A DNA stretch of 64,000 bases from Streptococcus sp. 596553 (lineage in GTDB: Bacteria > Bacillota > Bacilli > Lactobacillales > Streptococcaceae), in contig NZ_OXCQ01000002.1 in the NCBI RefSeq assembly GCF_900411395.1, forward strand, positions 124,001 to 188,000. Direction: 5' to 3'. This document shows positions 32,787-42,950 of the stretch, piece after piece (the first letter of the stretch is position 1; every line of letters starts with the position of its first letter). Below the pieces are notes generated by a model. The model saw nothing but the letters and a program-made list of their open reading frames with translations. It searched no databases and was not told where the DNA came from. The translations under genes were made by a program, and so were the position numbers.

Positions 32787-33431
32787 ATGTCACAAAAAGG
32801 AAGAAGTCTCATCAAGGCTGCATTTGATACAGATAATTTTCTAATGCGAATTAGTGAGAAGGTTTTAGATATTGTAACAGTCAATCTTCTCTTTGTAGTA
32901 ACTTGTTTGCCAATCGTAACGATTGGAGTGGCTAAAATCAGCCTCTACGAGACCATGTTCGAAGTTAAGAAGAGCAGACGGGTGCCAGTTTTTAGAACCT
33001 ATCTAAGAGTTTTCAGGCAAAATCTGAAACTAGGTTTTCAGTTGGGGTTGTTGGAGTTAAGAATTGTATTTCTTGCTCTTTTAGATCTTTATCTTTTCTG
33101 GGGTCAAACAGCTCTGCCCTTCCAATTGCTGAAAGCTATTTGTCTAGGCATTTTGATTTTCCTTACTATCGTGATGTTGGCTAGCTATCCCATCGCTGCA
33201 CGTTATGACCTATCTTGGAAAGAAATTCTTCAAAAAGGATTGATGTTGGCTAGTTTTAATGCTCCTTGGTTTATCTTAATGATTGTAATTATCTTTTTGA
33301 TTTTGATGATTCTATATCTATCAGCCTTTACCCTGCTATTGGGAGGATCAGCTTTTATTCTCTTTGGTTTTGGATTTCTTGCTTTTTTACAAGTGGGAGT
33401 GATGGAAAAGCTATTTGCTAAGTATGAGTAA
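32787..33431 (+). CDS. DUF624 (YesL-like) membrane protein
   Basis: 214 residues with about five hydrophobic segments (near 32-50, 84-104, 110-132, 152-176, 180-205). DUF624 proteins are small membrane proteins that recur in carbohydrate-use operons next to CUT1 ABC importers; their function is not established. TAGGGGGAG precedes the ATG. It is the last gene before composite promoter 4. Confidence 0.8.
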   Translation: MSQKGRSLIKAAFDTDNFLMRISEKVLDIVTVNLLFVVTCLPIVTIGVAKISLYETMFEVKKSRRVPVFRTYLRVFRQNLKLGFQLGLLELRIVFLALLDLYLFWGQTALPFQLLKAICLGILIFLTIVMLASYPIAARYDLSWKEILQKGLMLASFNAPWFILMIVIIFLILMILYLSAFTLLLGGSAFILFGFGFLAFLQVGVMEKLFAKYE

Positions 33432-33447
33432 GGGGTGCAATTATTTC

Positions 33448-33547
33448 TGAAACTACTTTCAAACGCTCCAAACGCTATTCTATAAGCGAGAAACTAAAAT
33501 CTAAGTGTCTATAAGATATTGAAAGCCTTTTCGGTAAAGTGTATACT
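33448..33547 (+). promoter_or_regulatory. Composite nan-type promoter 4 (before the lyase)
   Basis: Dyad TGAAACTACTTTCA (33448-33461), AGAAACTAAAATCTA (from 33489, 41 bp on), -35 TTGAAA (33519-33524, 30 bp on), 17 bp, -10 TATACT (33542-33547). The cre-like core is weaker here (TGAAAGCCTTTTCG). Confidence 0.75.
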
Positions 33548-33604
33548 AAAGAAGTACAGAAAGAATCTGCTTTAGCAGAAAATAAAAATAATAGGAGAAA
33601 ATCT

Positions 33605-34522
33605 ATGTCAGATTTGAAAAAATACGAAGGTGTCATTCCAGCCTTCTACGCATGTTATGATGATCAAGGAGAAGTAAGTCCAGAGCGTACGCGTGCCTTG
33701 GTTCAATACTTCATTGATAAAGGTGTTCAAGGTCTCTATGTCAATGGTTCTTCTGGTGAATGTATCTACCAAAGCGTTGAAGACCGCAAATTGATCTTGG
33801 AAGAAGTCATGGCAGTTGCCAAGGGTAAATTGACCATCATTGCTCACGTAGCTTGCAACAATACCAAGGATAGTATGGAACTTGCTCGCCATGCAGAAAG
33901 TTTGGGAGTAGATGCTATTGCAACGATTCCGCCAATTTACTTCCGCTTGCCAGAATACTCAGTTGCCAAATATTGGAACGATATTAGTTCTGCAGCTCCA
34001 AATACAGACTATGTCATCTACAACATTCCTCAATTGGCAGGGGTTGCTTTGACTCCAAGCCTTTACACTGAAATGTTGAAAAATCCTCGTGTTATTGGTG
34101 TTAAAAATTCTTCAATGCCAGTTCAAGATATCCAAACCTTTGTGAGCCTTGGTGGGGAAGACCATATCGTCTTTAACGGTCCAGATGAACAGTTCCTAGG
34201 TGGTCGCCTCATGGGTGCCAAAGCTGGTATCGGTGGTACATATGGTGCTATGCCAGAACTCTTCTTGAAACTCAATCAGTTGATTGCAGATAAAGATTTG
34301 GAAACAGCGCGTGAATTGCAGTATGCTATCAACGCTATCATTGGTAAATTGACTGCTGCACATGGAAATATGTACGGTGTCATCAAAGAAGTCTTGAAGA
34401 TCAATGAAGGCTTGAATATTGGTTCTGTTCGTTCACCATTGACACCAGTGACTGAAGAAGATCGTCCAGTTGTAGAAGCAGCTGCAGCCTTGATTCGCGA
34501 AACCAAGGAGCGCTTCCTCTAA
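33605..34522 (+). CDS. N-acetylneuraminate lyase
   Basis: Class I aldolase that splits N-acetylneuraminate into ManNAc and pyruvate. 305 residues from ATG 33605 (AGGAG 7 bases upstream); the open frame reaches back into the promoter but without a ribosome-binding site. Motifs of the DHDPS/NAL family: GSSGECIYQS near 48, YVIYNIPQLAGV near 136 with the catalytic Tyr, Schiff-base Lys in VIGVKNSS near 165. It is followed 17 bases later by the ROK kinase gene. In some nomenclature this is also called nanA, so no symbol is given. Confidence 0.95.
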   Translation: MSDLKKYEGVIPAFYACYDDQGEVSPERTRALVQYFIDKGVQGLYVNGSSGECIYQSVEDRKLILEEVMAVAKGKLTIIAHVACNNTKDSMELARHAESLGVDAIATIPPIYFRLPEYSVAKYWNDISSAAPNTDYVIYNIPQLAGVALTPSLYTEMLKNPRVIGVKNSSMPVQDIQTFVSLGGEDHIVFNGPDEQFLGGRLMGAKAGIGGTYGAMPELFLKLNQLIADKDLETARELQYAINAIIGKLTAAHGNMYGVIKEVLKINEGLNIGSVRSPLTPVTEEDRPVVEAAAALIRETKERFL

Positions 34523-34539
34523 TCCATAAGGAGGTATTT

Positions 34540-35436
34540 ATGACACACTACGTTGCAATTGATATTGGTGGAACCAACATCAAATATGGTTTAATCGACC
34601 AAGAAGGCCAACTTGTTGAATCACATGAAATGCCAACAGAGGCGCATAAGGGTGGACCTCATATCTTACAAAAAACCAAAGATATTGTAGCTAGCTATTT
34701 AGAAAAAGGCCCAGTAGCAGGTGTTGCCATTTCTTCTGCAGGAATGGTGGATCCAGATAAGGGTGAGATTTTCTATGCTGGGCCTCAGATTCCAAATTAT
34801 GCAGGAACCCAGTTCAAGAAGGAAATCGAGACTAGCTTTACTATTCCTTGTGAAATTGAGAATGACGTCAACTGTGCAGGTCTGGCTGAAGCGGTATCTG
34901 GTTCAGGCAAGGGAGCGAGTGTCACCCTTTGCTTGACCATTGGAACAGGTATCGGTGGTTGCTTGATTATGGATGGGAAAGTCTTCCATGGATTTAGCAA
35001 TTCAGCCTGTGAAGTTGGGTATATGCATATGCAGGATGGAGCTTTCCAAGACTTGGCTTCTACGACAGCTTTAGTGAAATATGTAGCTGAAGCACATGGA
35101 GATCCAGTTGACCAGTGGAATGGCCGACGCATTTTCAAGGAAGCCACTGAGGGCAATAAACTCTGCATGGAAGGTATTGACCGCATGGTAGACTATCTAG
35201 GAAAAGGTCTGGCAAATATTTGCTACGTTGCCAATCCAGAGGTGGTCATTCTCGGTGGCGGTATCATGGGACAAGAGGCAATTCTCAAACCCAAAATCCG
35301 TACAGCCTTGAAAGAAGCCTTGGTGCCAAGCCTAGCTGAAAAAACACGATTAGAATTTGCCCATCACCAAAATACAGCAGGTATGTTGGGTGCTTATTAT
35401 CATTTTATACTCAATGAAAATCAAAGAGCAAACTAG
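34540..35436 (+). CDS. nanK: ROK-family kinase, probable N-acetylmannosamine kinase, C-terminus formed by a BOX
   Basis: Would phosphorylate ManNAc to ManNAc-6-P between the lyase and NanE. 298 residues; phosphate-binding AIDIGGTNIKYGL at the start, Asp of IENDVNCAG near 107 (catalytic base position), TIGTGIGGCL near 132. The ROK zinc motif CxCGxxGC is not present. Its last nine codons (LNENQRAN and stop) come from the start of a BOX element, so the original C-terminal end has been replaced. AAGGAGG precedes the ATG. Confidence 0.9.
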   Translation: MTHYVAIDIGGTNIKYGLIDQEGQLVESHEMPTEAHKGGPHILQKTKDIVASYLEKGPVAGVAISSAGMVDPDKGEIFYAGPQIPNYAGTQFKKEIETSFTIPCEIENDVNCAGLAEAVSGSGKGASVTLCLTIGTGIGGCLIMDGKVFHGFSNSACEVGYMHMQDGAFQDLASTTALVKYVAEAHGDPVDQWNGRRIFKEATEGNKLCMEGIDRMVDYLGKGLANICYVANPEVVILGGGIMGQEAILKPKIRTALKEALVPSLAEKTRLEFAHHQNTAGMLGAYYHFILNENQRAN

Positions 35437-35512
35437 GAAGTTAGCCGTAGGCAGTACTTGAGTACGACAAGGCGAAGCTGACGTGGTTTGAATTTGATTT
35501 TCGAAGAGTATT
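35406..35512 (+). repeat. BOX element, boxA-boxC type, overlapping the ROK gene
   Basis: TATACTCAATGAAAATCAAA begins inside the ROK coding sequence; boxC ACGACAAGGCGAAGCTGACG and TTTTCGAAGAGTATT end it. Confidence 0.92.
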
Positions 35513-35522
35513 AAGACAAAAC

Positions 35523-35558
35523 AATCCTAGTTTGGCTGAGCCAAACTAGGATTTTCTG
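35523..35558. terminator. Bidirectional terminator between nanK and nanR
   Basis: Perfect 15-bp arms AATCCTAGTTTGGCT / AGCCAAACTAGGATT around one central G (35523-35553). The stop codon of the minus-strand regulator lies in the right arm, so it serves both converging units. Confidence 0.8.
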
Positions 35559-36397
35559 ACACGTTTTTGTCTACGATAGCCGTTGAGTTTCTTATTTTCC
35601 CAGTAGCTATTAAAGATTTTTTCCTTGCTTTCGCGATTGATTTCCAAAAAGTAGGCGTAAATCAAATCGATAAAGAAGAGCATAGGAAGTTGAGCGGATA
35701 TTCGTTGGATATAGGAAGGCTGGCTGTGGGTGGCTACAAGAACAGTCTCTGTGTAGGTCTGACTATCTTTATTTGGGACACTTGAAAAGAGTACAGTCTT
35801 TGCCCCCATCTCCTTGGCATCTAATAGACTATCTAAAATAGAAGGTGTTGTGCCAGAAAGTGAGAAACCAAGTACGAGACAATTTTCATCCATGATGCTG
35901 GTTGTCCAGGCAAAGCCGTCTTGGTCTGTCAAAGCTTCGCAGACCACACCCAGACGCATGAACCGCAATTTCATTTCACGAGCGACGAGGCCAGAACTCC
36001 CTGTTCCGAAGAAGTAGACACGCTCAGCATCTTCGATTAACTGGGCAATTCGTTCTAGTTGGATTTCGTCAATCAAGTCTTGTGTTTGTTCCCTCATATT
36101 GCTATAGCTTCTGAGGACTCGTTTGGTCAGTGGACTGTGCTTGGAGACTTGGTTGACTTGATTTTCTGTCTGATGTTGGTATTGGAAAATAAATTCTCGG
36201 TAGCCAGTAAAGCCACACTTTTTAGCAAAGCGAGTTAGTGCAGCCTGAGAGATATGTAATTTTTGAGTGACCTGTTGGGAGGAAAGGTCATCTTGAATGG
36301 TTTCTGCTTGTAAAAAATAGCGAGCGATTTCTTGCTCTAGGTCTGTCATTTCTTCAAAATGTGAATCAATGACAGTTGCGATATCTGGTTTGTCCAT
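35546..36397 (-). CDS. nanR: RpiR-family regulator of sialic-acid use
   Basis: 283 residues: N-terminal RpiR helix-turn-helix (about 1-77, LSSQQVTQKLHISQAALTRFAKKCGFTGY) and a C-terminal SIS sugar-phosphate-binding domain (about 120-255, YFFGTGSSGLVAREM). In pneumococcus the RpiR regulator at this position controls the nan operons, probably sensing a ManNAc-type phosphate. It is convergent with the nan genes and divergent from pbp2b. The four composite promoters in this window are the natural candidate targets. The promoter on the minus strand would lie near 36450-36475 (AT-rich, TATAAT-like). Confidence 0.9.
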   Translation of the reverse strand: MDKPDIATVIDSHFEEMTDLEQEIARYFLQAETIQDDLSSQQVTQKLHISQAALTRFAKKCGFTGYREFIFQYQHQTENQVNQVSKHSPLTKRVLRSYSNMREQTQDLIDEIQLERIAQLIEDAERVYFFGTGSSGLVAREMKLRFMRLGVVCEALTDQDGFAWTTSIMDENCLVLGFSLSGTTPSILDSLLDAKEMGAKTVLFSSVPNKDSQTYTETVLVATHSQPSYIQRISAQLPMLFFIDLIYAYFLEINRESKEKIFNSYWENKKLNGYRRQKRVRKS

Positions 36398-36557
36398 AGG
36401 GAAGGCTCCTTTAAATGAGTCGTGTTGGAAAAAGACTAGATTATTGAACTTTTACATTCATTATAACATATAATATAGGGATGGATAAATAAAAACGTAT
36501 CTTACTGTAAAAACGAAAAAAAGCTTCTTTCTTTTCCATAATTTTCTGCTCAAATTG

Positions 36558-36566
36558 TGGTACAAT
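36558..36566 (+). promoter_or_regulatory. Extended -10 promoter of pbp2b
   Basis: TGGTACAAT with an AT-rich upstream region and no clear -35; about 40 bases before the start. Confidence 0.5.
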
Positions 36567-36605
36567 TAAGAGTAAGATTTTAAGTTAGAAATGAGACTGA
36601 TTTGT

Positions 36606-38648
36606 ATGAGAAAATTTAACAGCCATTCGATTCCGATTCGGCTTAATTTATTGTTTTCAATCGTCATTTTACTCTTTATGACCATTATTGGTCGTTTGTT
36701 GTATATGCAGATTTTGAACAAGGATTTTTACGAAAAAAAGCTAGCCTCAGCTAGTCAGACCAAGGTCACAACCAGTTCTGCCCGTGGGGAAATCTATGAT
36801 GCTAGTGGAAAACCTTTGGTAGAAAATACGTTAAAGCAGGTTGTTTCCTTTACGCGTAGCAATAAAATGACGGCTACAGACTTAAAAGAAATAGCTAAAA
36901 AGTTACTGACTTATGTGAGTATTAGCTCGCCAAATTTGACAGAACGCCAGCTGGCTGATTACTATTTGGCTGATCCTGAAATCTATAAAAAAACAGTGGA
37001 AGCTCTCCCGAGTGAGAAACGATTGGATTCAGATGGCAATCGCCTATCCGAATCAGAACTGTATAACAATGCGGTCGATAGTGTCCCAACAAGTCAACTA
37101 AACTATACAGAGGATGAAAAGAAAGAAATCTATCTTTTTAGTCAGTTAAATGCTGTTGGAAACTTTGCGACAGGAACCATTGCGACAGATCCTCTAAATG
37201 ATTCTCAGGTGGCTGTTATTGCCTCTATTTCAAAGGAGATGCCTGGCATTAGTATTTCTACTTCTTGGGATCGAAAGATTTTGGAAACTTCCCTTTCTTC
37301 TATAGTAGGGAGTGTATCCAGTGAAAAAGCTGGTCTCCCAGCGGAAGAAGCAGAAGCCTATCTTAAAAAAGGCTATTCTCTAAATGACCGTGTTGGAACC
37401 TCCTATTTGGAAAAGCAATATGAAGAGACCTTACAAGGAAAACGCTCGGTAAAAGAAATCCATCTGGATAAATATGGCAATATGGAAAGCGTGGACACAA
37501 TTGAGGAAGGTAGTAAGGGAAACAATATCAAACTGACCATTGATTTGGCCTTCCAAGATAGCGTGGATGCTTTGCTGAAAAGTTATTTCAATTCCGAGCT
37601 AGGAAATGGTGGAGCCAAGTATTCTGAGGGTGTGTATGCAGTCGCCCTTAACCCCAAAACAGGTGCTGTTTTGTCTATGTCAGGACTCAAACATGACCTG
37701 AAAACGGGAGAGTTGACTCCTGATTCCTTGGGAACGGTAACCAATGTCTTTGTCCCAGGTTCGGTTGTTAAGGCCGCTACCATCAGCTCAGGTTGGGAAA
37801 ATGGTGTTTTATCAGGAAACCAAACCTTAACAGATCAGCCTATTGTTTTCCAAGGTTCAGCTCCAATTTATTCTTGGTATAAATTGGCATATGGATCTTT
37901 TCCTATTACAGCTGTGGAAGCCTTGGAGTATTCATCCAATGCTTACATGGTTCAAACCGCTCTTGGAATCATGGGCCAGACCTATCAACCAAATATGTTT
38001 GTTGGAACCAGCAATTTGGAAACAGCTATGGGAAAACTTCGTGCGACCTTTGGCGAATATGGCTTGGGGGCTGCGACCGGAATTGACCTACCAGATGAAT
38101 CTACTGGATTTGTTCCCAAAGAGTATAGCTTTGCTAATTACATCACCAATGCCTTTGGGCAGTTTGATAACTATACGCCCATGCAGTTGGCTCAGTATGT
38201 AGCAACTATTGCAAATGATGGTGTTCGTGTGGCTCCTCGTATTGTTGAAGGCATTTATGGTAATAATGATAAGGGAGGACTGGGTGACTTGATTCAGCAA
38301 CTGCAACCGACAGAGATGAATAAGGTCAATATATCCGACTCCGATATGAGTATCTTGCACCAAGGTTTTTATCAGGTTGCTCATGGGACTAGTGGATTGA
38401 CAACTGGACGTGCCTTTTCAAATGGTGCCTTGGTATCTATTAGCGGAAAAACGGGTACAGCCGAAAGCTATGTGGCAGATGGTCAGGAAGCAACCAATAC
38501 CAATGCGGTGGCCTATGCCCCATCTGATAATCCCCAAATCGCTGTTGCAGTGGTCTTTCCTCATAATACCAATCTAACAAATGGTGTAGGACCTTCCATT
38601 GCGCGTGACATTATCAATCTGTATCAAAAATACCATCCAATGAACTAG
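36606..38648 (+). CDS. pbp2b: Penicillin-binding protein 2B (class B transpeptidase)
   Basis: Essential monofunctional transpeptidase for peripheral peptidoglycan synthesis. 680 residues from ATG 36606, which puts the motifs at the published pneumococcal numbers: active Ser386 (SVVK, 37761), SSN at 443-445, KTG at 615-617 (38448). One membrane span near 16-36. Residue 446 after SSN is Ala (GCT at 37941) where susceptible strains have Thr, and residue 476 is Gly where the reference has Glu; further changes from the reference I remember lie around 420-490. These are classic low-affinity changes. recR follows 10 bases after the stop. Confidence 0.96.
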   Translation: MRKFNSHSIPIRLNLLFSIVILLFMTIIGRLLYMQILNKDFYEKKLASASQTKVTTSSARGEIYDASGKPLVENTLKQVVSFTRSNKMTATDLKEIAKKLLTYVSISSPNLTERQLADYYLADPEIYKKTVEALPSEKRLDSDGNRLSESELYNNAVDSVPTSQLNYTEDEKKEIYLFSQLNAVGNFATGTIATDPLNDSQVAVIASISKEMPGISISTSWDRKILETSLSSIVGSVSSEKAGLPAEEAEAYLKKGYSLNDRVGTSYLEKQYEETLQGKRSVKEIHLDKYGNMESVDTIEEGSKGNNIKLTIDLAFQDSVDALLKSYFNSELGNGGAKYSEGVYAVALNPKTGAVLSMSGLKHDLKTGELTPDSLGTVTNVFVPGSVVKAATISSGWENGVLSGNQTLTDQPIVFQGSAPIYSWYKLAYGSFPITAVEALEYSSNAYMVQTALGIMGQTYQPNMFVGTSNLETAMGKLRATFGEYGLGAATGIDLPDESTGFVPKEYSFANYITNAFGQFDNYTPMQLAQYVATIANDGVRVAPRIVEGIYGNNDKGGLGDLIQQLQPTEMNKVNISDSDMSILHQGFYQVAHGTSGLTTGRAFSNGALVSISGKTGTAESYVADGQEATNTNAVAYAPSDNPQIAVAVVFPHNTNLTNGVGPSIARDIINLYQKYHPMN

Positions 38649-38658
38649 AAAGGAAATT

Positions 38659-39255
38659 ATGCTTTATCCAACACCCATTGCCAAGCTGATTGACAGTTAT
38701 TCCAAGTTACCAGGTATCGGGATTAAGACGGCCACGCGTCTGGCCTTTTATACGATTGGGATGTCTGATGACGATGTCAATGAATTTGCCAAAAATCTCC
38801 TTTCTGCTAAGAGAGAATTGACCTACTGTTCCGTTTGTGGACGTTTGACAGATGATGATCCTTGCTCCATTTGTACCGATCCGAGTCGTGACCAGACAAC
38901 GATTTTGGTGCTAGAGGATAGTCGTGATGTGGCAGCCATGGAGAACATCCAAGAATACCATGGTCTCTATCATGTCCTGCATGGCCTCATTTCTCCTATG
39001 AATGGTATCAGTCCAGATGATATCAATCTCAAGAGTCTCATGACTCGTCTGATGGATAGTGAGGTTTCAGAAGTAATCGTAGCAACCAATGCCACAGCAG
39101 ATGGGGAAGCGACTTCCATGTATCTTTCGCGTTTGCTCAAGCCAGCTGGCATCAAGGTTACGCGCCTGGCAAGAGGTCTTGCTGTGGGAGCAGATATCGA
39201 GTATGCAGATGAAGTCACACTCTTACGGGCTATTGAAAATCGGACAGAGTTGTAA
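38659..39255 (+). CDS. recR: Recombination protein RecR
   Basis: Works with RecO and RecF to load RecA at gaps. 198 residues: helix-hairpin-helix [13 protein letters not shown] near 18-30, C4 zinc finger [16 protein letters not shown] (residues 57-72), Toprim domain with VLEDSRDV near 82 and the C-terminal Walker-like region. AGGAAATTATG start. Co-located with pbp2b as in other streptococci. Confidence 0.97.
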   Translation: MLYPTPIAKLIDSYSKLPGIGIKTATRLAFYTIGMSDDDVNEFAKNLLSAKRELTYCSVCGRLTDDDPCSICTDPSRDQTTILVLEDSRDVAAMENIQEYHGLYHVLHGLISPMNGISPDDINLKSLMTRLMDSEVSEVIVATNATADGEATSMYLSRLLKPAGIKVTRLARGLAVGADIEYADEVTLLRAIENRTEL

Positions 39256-39297
39256 GTGTGGACAAATTTACGAAGTCCATTCATTTATAAAAAATCA

Positions 39298-39333
39298 AGG
39301 AGGCTGAAAATCGTTCATATTGGCCTCTTTTTG
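39298..39333 (+). terminator. Rho-independent terminator after recR
   Basis: GAGGC / GCCTC (39300-39304, 39323-39327) with flanking A-T pairing, then TTTTT. Confidence 0.65.
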
Positions 39334-39430
39334 TGTAGTGTGATGAGTAGGATCAGGTTCAAGTTTTAAAAAACCAAGCAAATATGATATACTAAAGAGC
39401 GAGTATTCTAGTAGAATTAGGACAAGTAAT

Positions 39431-40474
39431 ATGAAACAAACGATTATTCTTTTATATGGTGGACGGAGTGCGGAACGCGAAGTCTCTGTCCTTTCAGCTG
39501 AGAGTGTCATGCGTGCGGTCAATTACGACCGTTTCACAGTTAAGACTTTCTTTATCAGTCAGTCAGGTGACTTTATCAAAACGCAAGAGTTTAGTCAGAC
39601 TCCAGGCCAAGAGGATCGTCTCATGACCAATGCGACCATTGATTGGGATAAGAAAGTTGTACCAAGTGCTATATACGAAGAGGGAGCAGTGGTATTCCCA
39701 GTTCTTCACGGTCCGATGGGAGAAGATGGCTCTGTCCAAGGTTTCCTTGAAGTTTTGAAAATGCCTTATGTCGGCTGTAATATCTTGTCATCTAGTCTTG
39801 CCATGGACAAAATCACGACCAAGCGTGTGTTAGAATCTGCTGGCATTGCCCAAGTTCCTTATGTGGCTATTGTTGAAGGGGACGATGTGACTGCTAAAAT
39901 TGCTGAAGTGGAAGAAAAATTGACTTATCCAGTCTTCACTAAGCCGTCAAACATGGGTTCTAGTGTCGGTATTTCCAAGTCTGAAAATCAAGAAGAACTC
40001 CGTCAAGCTTTGAAACTTGCCTTCCAATATGACAGCCGTGTCTTGGTAGAGCAAGGAGTGAATGCCCGGGAAATCGAGGTTGGTCTACTAGGCAACTACG
40101 ATGTCAAAAGCACGCTACCAGGAGAAGTAGTCAAGGATGTTGCCTTTTATGATTACGATGCCAAGTATATTGATAACAAGATTACTATGGATATCCCAGC
40201 TAAAATCAGTGATGATGTGGTAGCTGTCATGCGTCGAAATGCAGAAACGGCCTTCCGTGCCATTGGTGGCCTCGGTCTCTCTCGTTGCGATTTCTTCTAT
40301 ACAGATAAGGGAGAGATCTTCCTAAATGAGCTTAATACCATGCCAGGTTTCACCCAGTGGTCTATGTACCCACTACTTTGGGATAATATGGGAATCAGCT
40401 ATCCAGACTTAATCGAGCGATTGGTTGATCTTGCCAAGGAAAGTTTTGACAAGCGCGAAGCGCATTTGCTATAA
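39431..40474 (+). CDS. ddl: D-alanine-D-alanine ligase
   Basis: Makes D-Ala-D-Ala for the MurF reaction that follows in the operon. 347 residues, ATP-grasp fold: [13 protein letters not shown] at the N-terminus, [15 protein letters not shown] near 96, [14 protein letters not shown] near 178 and the Mg-binding [10 protein letters not shown] near 308. Two TATACT-type -10 sequences lie about 40 bases upstream. pbp2b, recR, ddl and murF are all in one direction. Confidence 0.97.
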   Translation: MKQTIILLYGGRSAEREVSVLSAESVMRAVNYDRFTVKTFFISQSGDFIKTQEFSQTPGQEDRLMTNATIDWDKKVVPSAIYEEGAVVFPVLHGPMGEDGSVQGFLEVLKMPYVGCNILSSSLAMDKITTKRVLESAGIAQVPYVAIVEGDDVTAKIAEVEEKLTYPVFTKPSNMGSSVGISKSENQEELRQALKLAFQYDSRVLVEQGVNAREIEVGLLGNYDVKSTLPGEVVKDVAFYDYDAKYIDNKITMDIPAKISDDVVAVMRRNAETAFRAIGGLGLSRCDFFYTDKGEIFLNELNTMPGFTQWSMYPLLWDNMGISYPDLIERLVDLAKESFDKREAHLL

Positions 40475-40558
40475 GAATGAAAGAGAGGGTAGGAGCCAGA
40501 ACCATCACTGCAAGGTGACTAGAGTTCTCGAGCTTCGACCTTTTTTAAAGGAGTAGAA

Positions 40559-41932
40559 ATGAAATTAACAATTCATGAAGTGGCTCAAGTTGTAGGAGCT
40601 AAAAATGATATCAGCATCTTTGAGGATACCCAGTTAGAGAAAGCTGAGTTTGACAGTCGTTTGATTGGGACAGGGGACTTGTTTGTGCCACTTAAAGGTG
40701 CGCGTGATGGCCATGACTTTATCGAAACAGCTTTTGAAAATGGCGCTGCTGCAACCCTGTCTGAGAAAGAGGTCGCAAATCATCCCTACATTCTAGTAGA
40801 TGACGTTTTGGCTGCCTTTCAATCCCTAGCTGCCTATTATCTTGAAAAAACAGCTGTTGATGTCTTTGCGGTCACAGGTTCAAATGGTAAGACAACGACC
40901 AAAGACATGTTGGCGCACTTGCTATCAACAAGATACAAGACCTACAAAACGCAAGGCAACTACAATAACGAGATTGGCCTTCCCTACACAGTTCTCCACA
41001 TGCCTGAAGGAACAGAAAAGTTGGTTTTGGAGATGGGACAGGATCACTTGGGAGATATTCATCTCTTGTCAGAATTGGCTCGTCCAAAAACAGCCATCGT
41101 GACCTTGGTTGGAGAAGCACATTTGGCCTTTTTCAAAGACCGTTCAGAGATTGCTAAAGGGAAAATGCAAATTGCAGATGGCATGGCTTCGAATTCCTTG
41201 CTCTTGGCGCCAGCTGACCCGATTGTAGAGGACTACTTGCCAACTGATAAAAAGGTGGTCCGTTTTGGGCAAGGAGCAGAGCTGGAAATCACAGACTTGG
41301 TTGAGCGTAAGGACAGTCTGACCTTTAAGGCTAATTTCTTGGAACAAGCCCTTGATTTGCCAGTGACTGGTAAGTACAATGCCACTAATGCTATGATTGC
41401 ATCCTATGTTGCCCTGCAAGAAGGAGTTTCAGAGGAGCAAATCCGTTTGGCCTTCCAAAATCTTGAATTGACGCGTAACCGTACCGAGTGGAAGAAAGCA
41501 GCCAATGGAGCAGATATCCTATCAGATGTGTATAATGCCAATCCAACTGCTATGAAGTTAATTTTGGAGACTTTTTCTGCCATTCCAGCCAATGAAGGGG
41601 GCAAGAAAATTGCGGTTTTAGCGGACATGAAGGAACTGGGTAACCAGTCAGTTCAACTCCATAACCAGATGATTTTGAGCCTCTCGCCAGATGTGCTTGA
41701 TACCGTGATTTTCTATGGAGAAGATATTGCTGAATTAGCCCAATTGGCTAGTCAAATGTTCCCAATCGGCCACGTTTACTACTTCAAAAAAACAGAAGAT
41801 CAAGACCAATTTGAAGACCTAGTTAAGCAGGTCAAAGAAAGCCTTGGAGCCCACGACCAAATCCTACTCAAAGGCTCCAATTCTATGAATCTAGCCAAAC
41901 TGGTAGAAAGTTTAGAAACTGAAGACAAGTGA
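40559..41932 (+). CDS. murF: UDP-N-acetylmuramoyl-tripeptide-D-alanyl-D-alanine ligase
   Basis: Adds D-Ala-D-Ala to the UDP-MurNAc-tripeptide, the last cytoplasmic peptide step. 457 residues; ATP-binding GSNGKTTTKDM (residues about 107-117), QGNYNNEIGLP near 136, NATNAMIA near 285 and DVYNANPTAMK near 323. AAAGGAG precedes the ATG. The 85-base gap after ddl contains no gene. Confidence 0.97.
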   Translation: MKLTIHEVAQVVGAKNDISIFEDTQLEKAEFDSRLIGTGDLFVPLKGARDGHDFIETAFENGAAATLSEKEVANHPYILVDDVLAAFQSLAAYYLEKTAVDVFAVTGSNGKTTTKDMLAHLLSTRYKTYKTQGNYNNEIGLPYTVLHMPEGTEKLVLEMGQDHLGDIHLLSELARPKTAIVTLVGEAHLAFFKDRSEIAKGKMQIADGMASNSLLLAPADPIVEDYLPTDKKVVRFGQGAELEITDLVERKDSLTFKANFLEQALDLPVTGKYNATNAMIASYVALQEGVSEEQIRLAFQNLELTRNRTEWKKAANGADILSDVYNANPTAMKLILETFSAIPANEGGKKIAVLADMKELGNQSVQLHNQMILSLSPDVLDTVIFYGEDIAELAQLASQMFPIGHVYYFKKTEDQDQFEDLVKQVKESLGAHDQILLKGSNSMNLAKLVESLETEDK

Positions 41933-42026
41933 TTTTGTCAAACATTTACGTATTTATAAATCCATTTTTGACAAATAGCATGGTATAATAAAATGCAGGA
42001 AAATTTTGAATCATGAGGAAGACTAG

Positions 42027-42731
42027 ATGAATTTATGGGATATTTTCTTTACGACCCAAGCAACAGAACCACCCAAGTTTGATCTTTTTTGGTATATCAG
42101 TATATTTACACTCTTGGGTTTGACCTTTTATACAGCCTATCGCTATCGTGAAACGAGAGTTTACCAACGATTTTTCCAGATTTTACAGGCCGTTCAGTTA
42201 ATCCTACTTTATGGTTGGTATGGGGTCAACCATATGCCACTATCAGAAAGCTTACCCTTTTACCATTGCCGTATGGCTATGTTTGTGGTGCTTTTGCTTC
42301 CTGGTCAGTCTAAATATAGGCAATATTTTGCATTACTAGGAACATTTGGGACATTAGCAGCCTTTGTTTATCCAGTGTCAGATGCCTATCCTTTCCCCCA
42401 TATCACCATTTTATCCTTTATTTTTGGGCATTTAGCACTCTTGGGGAACTCTCTAGTTTATCTCTTGAGACAGTATAATGCGCGATTGCTGGATGTGAAG
42501 GGAATTTTTCTCATGACCTTTGGACTAAATGCCTTGATTTTTGTAGTCAATTTGGTAACAGGTGGGGATTACGGATTCTTGACAAAACCGCCATTGGTTG
42601 GAGATCACGGCTTAGTGGCTAATTATTTAATCGTTTCTCTGACCTTGTCAGTAGCGATTACGTTGACAAAGAAAATCTTGGAACTATTTTTAGAACAAGA
42701 AGCAGAAAAAATGATTGCAAAGAAAGCTTAG
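42027..42731 (+). CDS. TIGR02206/YwaF-like membrane protein
   Basis: 234 residues with about seven hydrophobic spans and the conserved signatures LPFYHCRMAMF (near 78) and GDYGFLTKPP (near 182) of the YwaF integral-membrane family. Function unknown. It has its own AATTAGAC-free leader with a TATAATAAAA -10-like stretch at about 41983-41990 and ends at a strong terminator that overlaps its stop, so it is probably a separate unit between murF and ftsA. Confidence 0.8.
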   Translation: MNLWDIFFTTQATEPPKFDLFWYISIFTLLGLTFYTAYRYRETRVYQRFFQILQAVQLILLYGWYGVNHMPLSESLPFYHCRMAMFVVLLLPGQSKYRQYFALLGTFGTLAAFVYPVSDAYPFPHITILSFIFGHLALLGNSLVYLLRQYNARLLDVKGIFLMTFGLNALIFVVNLVTGGDYGFLTKPPLVGDHGLVANYLIVSLTLSVAITLTKKILELFLEQEAEKMIAKKA

Positions 42732-42751
42732 AAATGAGCTTTCTTTTTTTG
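42721..42751 (+). terminator. Rho-independent terminator
   Basis: GAAAGCT / AGCTTTC (42723-42729, 42738-42744) then a long T-run. The left arm includes the end of the YwaF-like coding sequence. Confidence 0.85.
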
Positions 42752-42860
42752 GTCTTAGAGAATTTTTACAAGCAGCTTATAAAATAAGAATTTCTGAACA
42801 TAGAAACTCAAAAAATGGCTGGGAAATTTAGGAAAAAAGCAAGCACGATTAAATTTTTTG

Positions 42861-42869
42861 TGTTATAAT
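42861..42869 (+). promoter_or_regulatory. Extended -10 promoter of the ftsA operon
   Basis: TGTTATAAT at 42861-42869 preceded by an AT-rich stretch; about 80 bases before ftsA. Confidence 0.55.
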
Positions 42870-42950
42870 ATTCTGTGAATAGCTATGCCTAGGTTTAGCT
42901 ATGGAATAATACGAAGTGCGAAACTTGGAAGATAGAGAGGATGCGATGTA

